The notes under the pieces are model-generated. The model was not told the origin of the DNA, searched no databases, and saw only the letters and a program-made list of their open reading frames with translations. The translations under genes and the position numbers were made by a program. Positions 6,590 through 7,218 of a stretch of 7,218 bases of DNA are shown in pieces; positions within the stretch are counted from its first letter, which is position 1; each line of letters opens with the position of its first letter. This stretch comes from an uncultured Anaerolineae bacterium (GTDB lineage: Bacteria; Chloroflexota; Anaerolineae; Anaerolineales; Villigracilaceae): assembly GCA_903854805.1 (NCBI GenBank), contig CAINXK010000190.1:1-7218 (forward strand). Direction: 5' to 3'.

Positions 6590-7218
6590 ACAATACCCTT
6601 TGGTGAAATAGATTGGGGAATCTTCAAACTACGTTTTGAGGCAATCAGCATGTAAAGTTCCGCAAGCCTCTCCAGCATAGTCTGACGGGTAAACTCTTGC
6701 TCGACGCGCCGCTTACTATTTTCCCGAAAAGCCTTTGCCAGATCAGGATTATTCAACACATCCAGTACCGCTTTGGCCAAAGCCTGAGGATTCTTAACCG
6801 AAACCAACCAACCATCAACACCAGAACGAATTGCATCCGTATTTCCTGGAATATCGGTAGCAACCACTGGTGCTCCTGCAGCCATGGCCTCCAAAAGGAC
6901 AATTGGAAAGCCTTCCCACAACGAAGGCAGCACAAAGCAATCTGCCACTTGTAAGATTTCAGGGATATCCGTGCGATACCCGGCAAAATGGAGAACTTCC
7001 CTCAATCCGAGTTCGGCACTTAATGCGCGGGCAGATTCTTCCAATGGACCGCCCCCGATCCAGGCGAAATGCACGCCTGGTTGTTGGCTGTTTATGATGG
7101 CTGCCATGCGCACAAAATCCAAAGGCGCTTTTTGTGCGCTCAATCTTCCCACCGAACATACCAATCGGGCGTTTTCTGGGATAGCCAATGACAGTTTCAA
7201 GGCGGTCCTGTCAAAAGA
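6586..7218 (-). CDS. GT4-type glycosyltransferase, C-terminal part (runs off right edge)
   Basis: The frame is open to the last base of the window; only the final 210 residues are visible and the true start lies outside. A TTG at 7200 is not a start: six coding residues precede it, and the visible part begins just before the C-terminal nucleotide-binding domain. Counting from the first visible residue, the classic features are SVGRLSAQKAPLDFV (22-36, nucleotide-binding loop), FAWIGGGP (51-58), HFAGYRTDIPEIL (77-89), ADCFVLPSLWEGFPIVLLEAMAAG (92-115, with E102 and E110 as the E-x7-E pair) and PVVATDIPG (117-125). It is a retaining nucleotide-sugar glycosyltransferase of the cytoplasm. Substrates are unknown. 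Its stop overlaps the next gene's start by four bases, making it the more upstream member of the operon seen here. Confidence 0.93.
   Translation of the reverse strand, partial: SFDRTALKLSLAIPENARLVCSVGRLSAQKAPLDFVRMAAIINSQQPGVHFAWIGGGPLEESARALSAELGLREVLHFAGYRTDIPEILQVADCFVLPSLWEGFPIVLLEAMAAGAPVVATDIPGNTDAIRSGVDGWLVSVKNPQALAKAVLDVLNNPDLAKAFRENSKRRVEQEFTRQTMLERLAELYMLIASKRSLKIPQSISPKGIV

Noticed and set aside
7198..7200. TTG as the start of the right-hand glycosyltransferase
   Set aside because: The frame is open to the window edge and the protein would lack its whole acceptor domain; no RBS precedes it.
1..7218. CRISPR array, tRNA, rRNA, toxin-antitoxin pair or intact insertion sequence
   Set aside because: No regularly spaced direct repeats, no cloverleaf-like or rRNA sequence, no small paired genes and no transposase motifs were seen on either strand.

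Overview
The window carries part of a surface-polysaccharide locus. All five well-supported genes lie on the minus strand. Read in that direction they are: the C-terminal part of a GT4-type glycosyltransferase running off the right edge (6586-7218), a complete second GT4-type glycosyltransferase (5426-6589), a BcsB-like exported and membrane-anchored polysaccharide synthase subunit (3154-5412), a five-bladed beta-propeller protein of the GINT1 N-terminal / GH43-like type (1719-2630), and a TupA-type ATP-grasp ligase (298-1200). A short open tail on the plus strand (3-122) may be the 3' end of an unrelated convergent gene.

The right half (3154-7218) is compact. The two glycosyltransferases share an ATGA stop/start overlap and BcsB follows after 13 bp, so these three are almost certainly co-transcribed. 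A perfect 16-bp hairpin (3080-3119) just past the BcsB stop probably marks the end of that operon. Base composition here is near one-half GC by eye. The left half (1-3079) looks different: it is AT-rich (about one-third GC in many lines) and holds two single genes separated and flanked by about 500-bp spacers with no convincing coding content. This looks like accessory DNA assembled from separate acquisitions, or the remains of a larger cluster that has decayed.

Working model (inference): the GT4 enzymes build or extend a glycan on the cytoplasmic side, the BcsB-like protein helps handle the polymer outside the membrane, and the TupA-like ligase may add amino acids to sugar carboxylates. The propeller protein may be another transferase or glycan-acting protein. 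The polymer itself cannot be named from this window, and no catalytic synthase (BcsA-type GT2) is visible.

Organism: a bacterium. The style of the BcsB-like protein (C-terminal anchor and its second-module signature around C472) and the mixed glycosyltransferase cluster fit Chloroflexota, perhaps Anaerolineae. That is an impression from family resemblance, not a demonstrated assignment. No tRNA, rRNA, CRISPR array or intact mobile element was seen. I did not find a clearly new biological system. The most unusual points are the company kept by BcsB, the pairing of the propeller and ATP-grasp genes, and the two long gene-free spacers.
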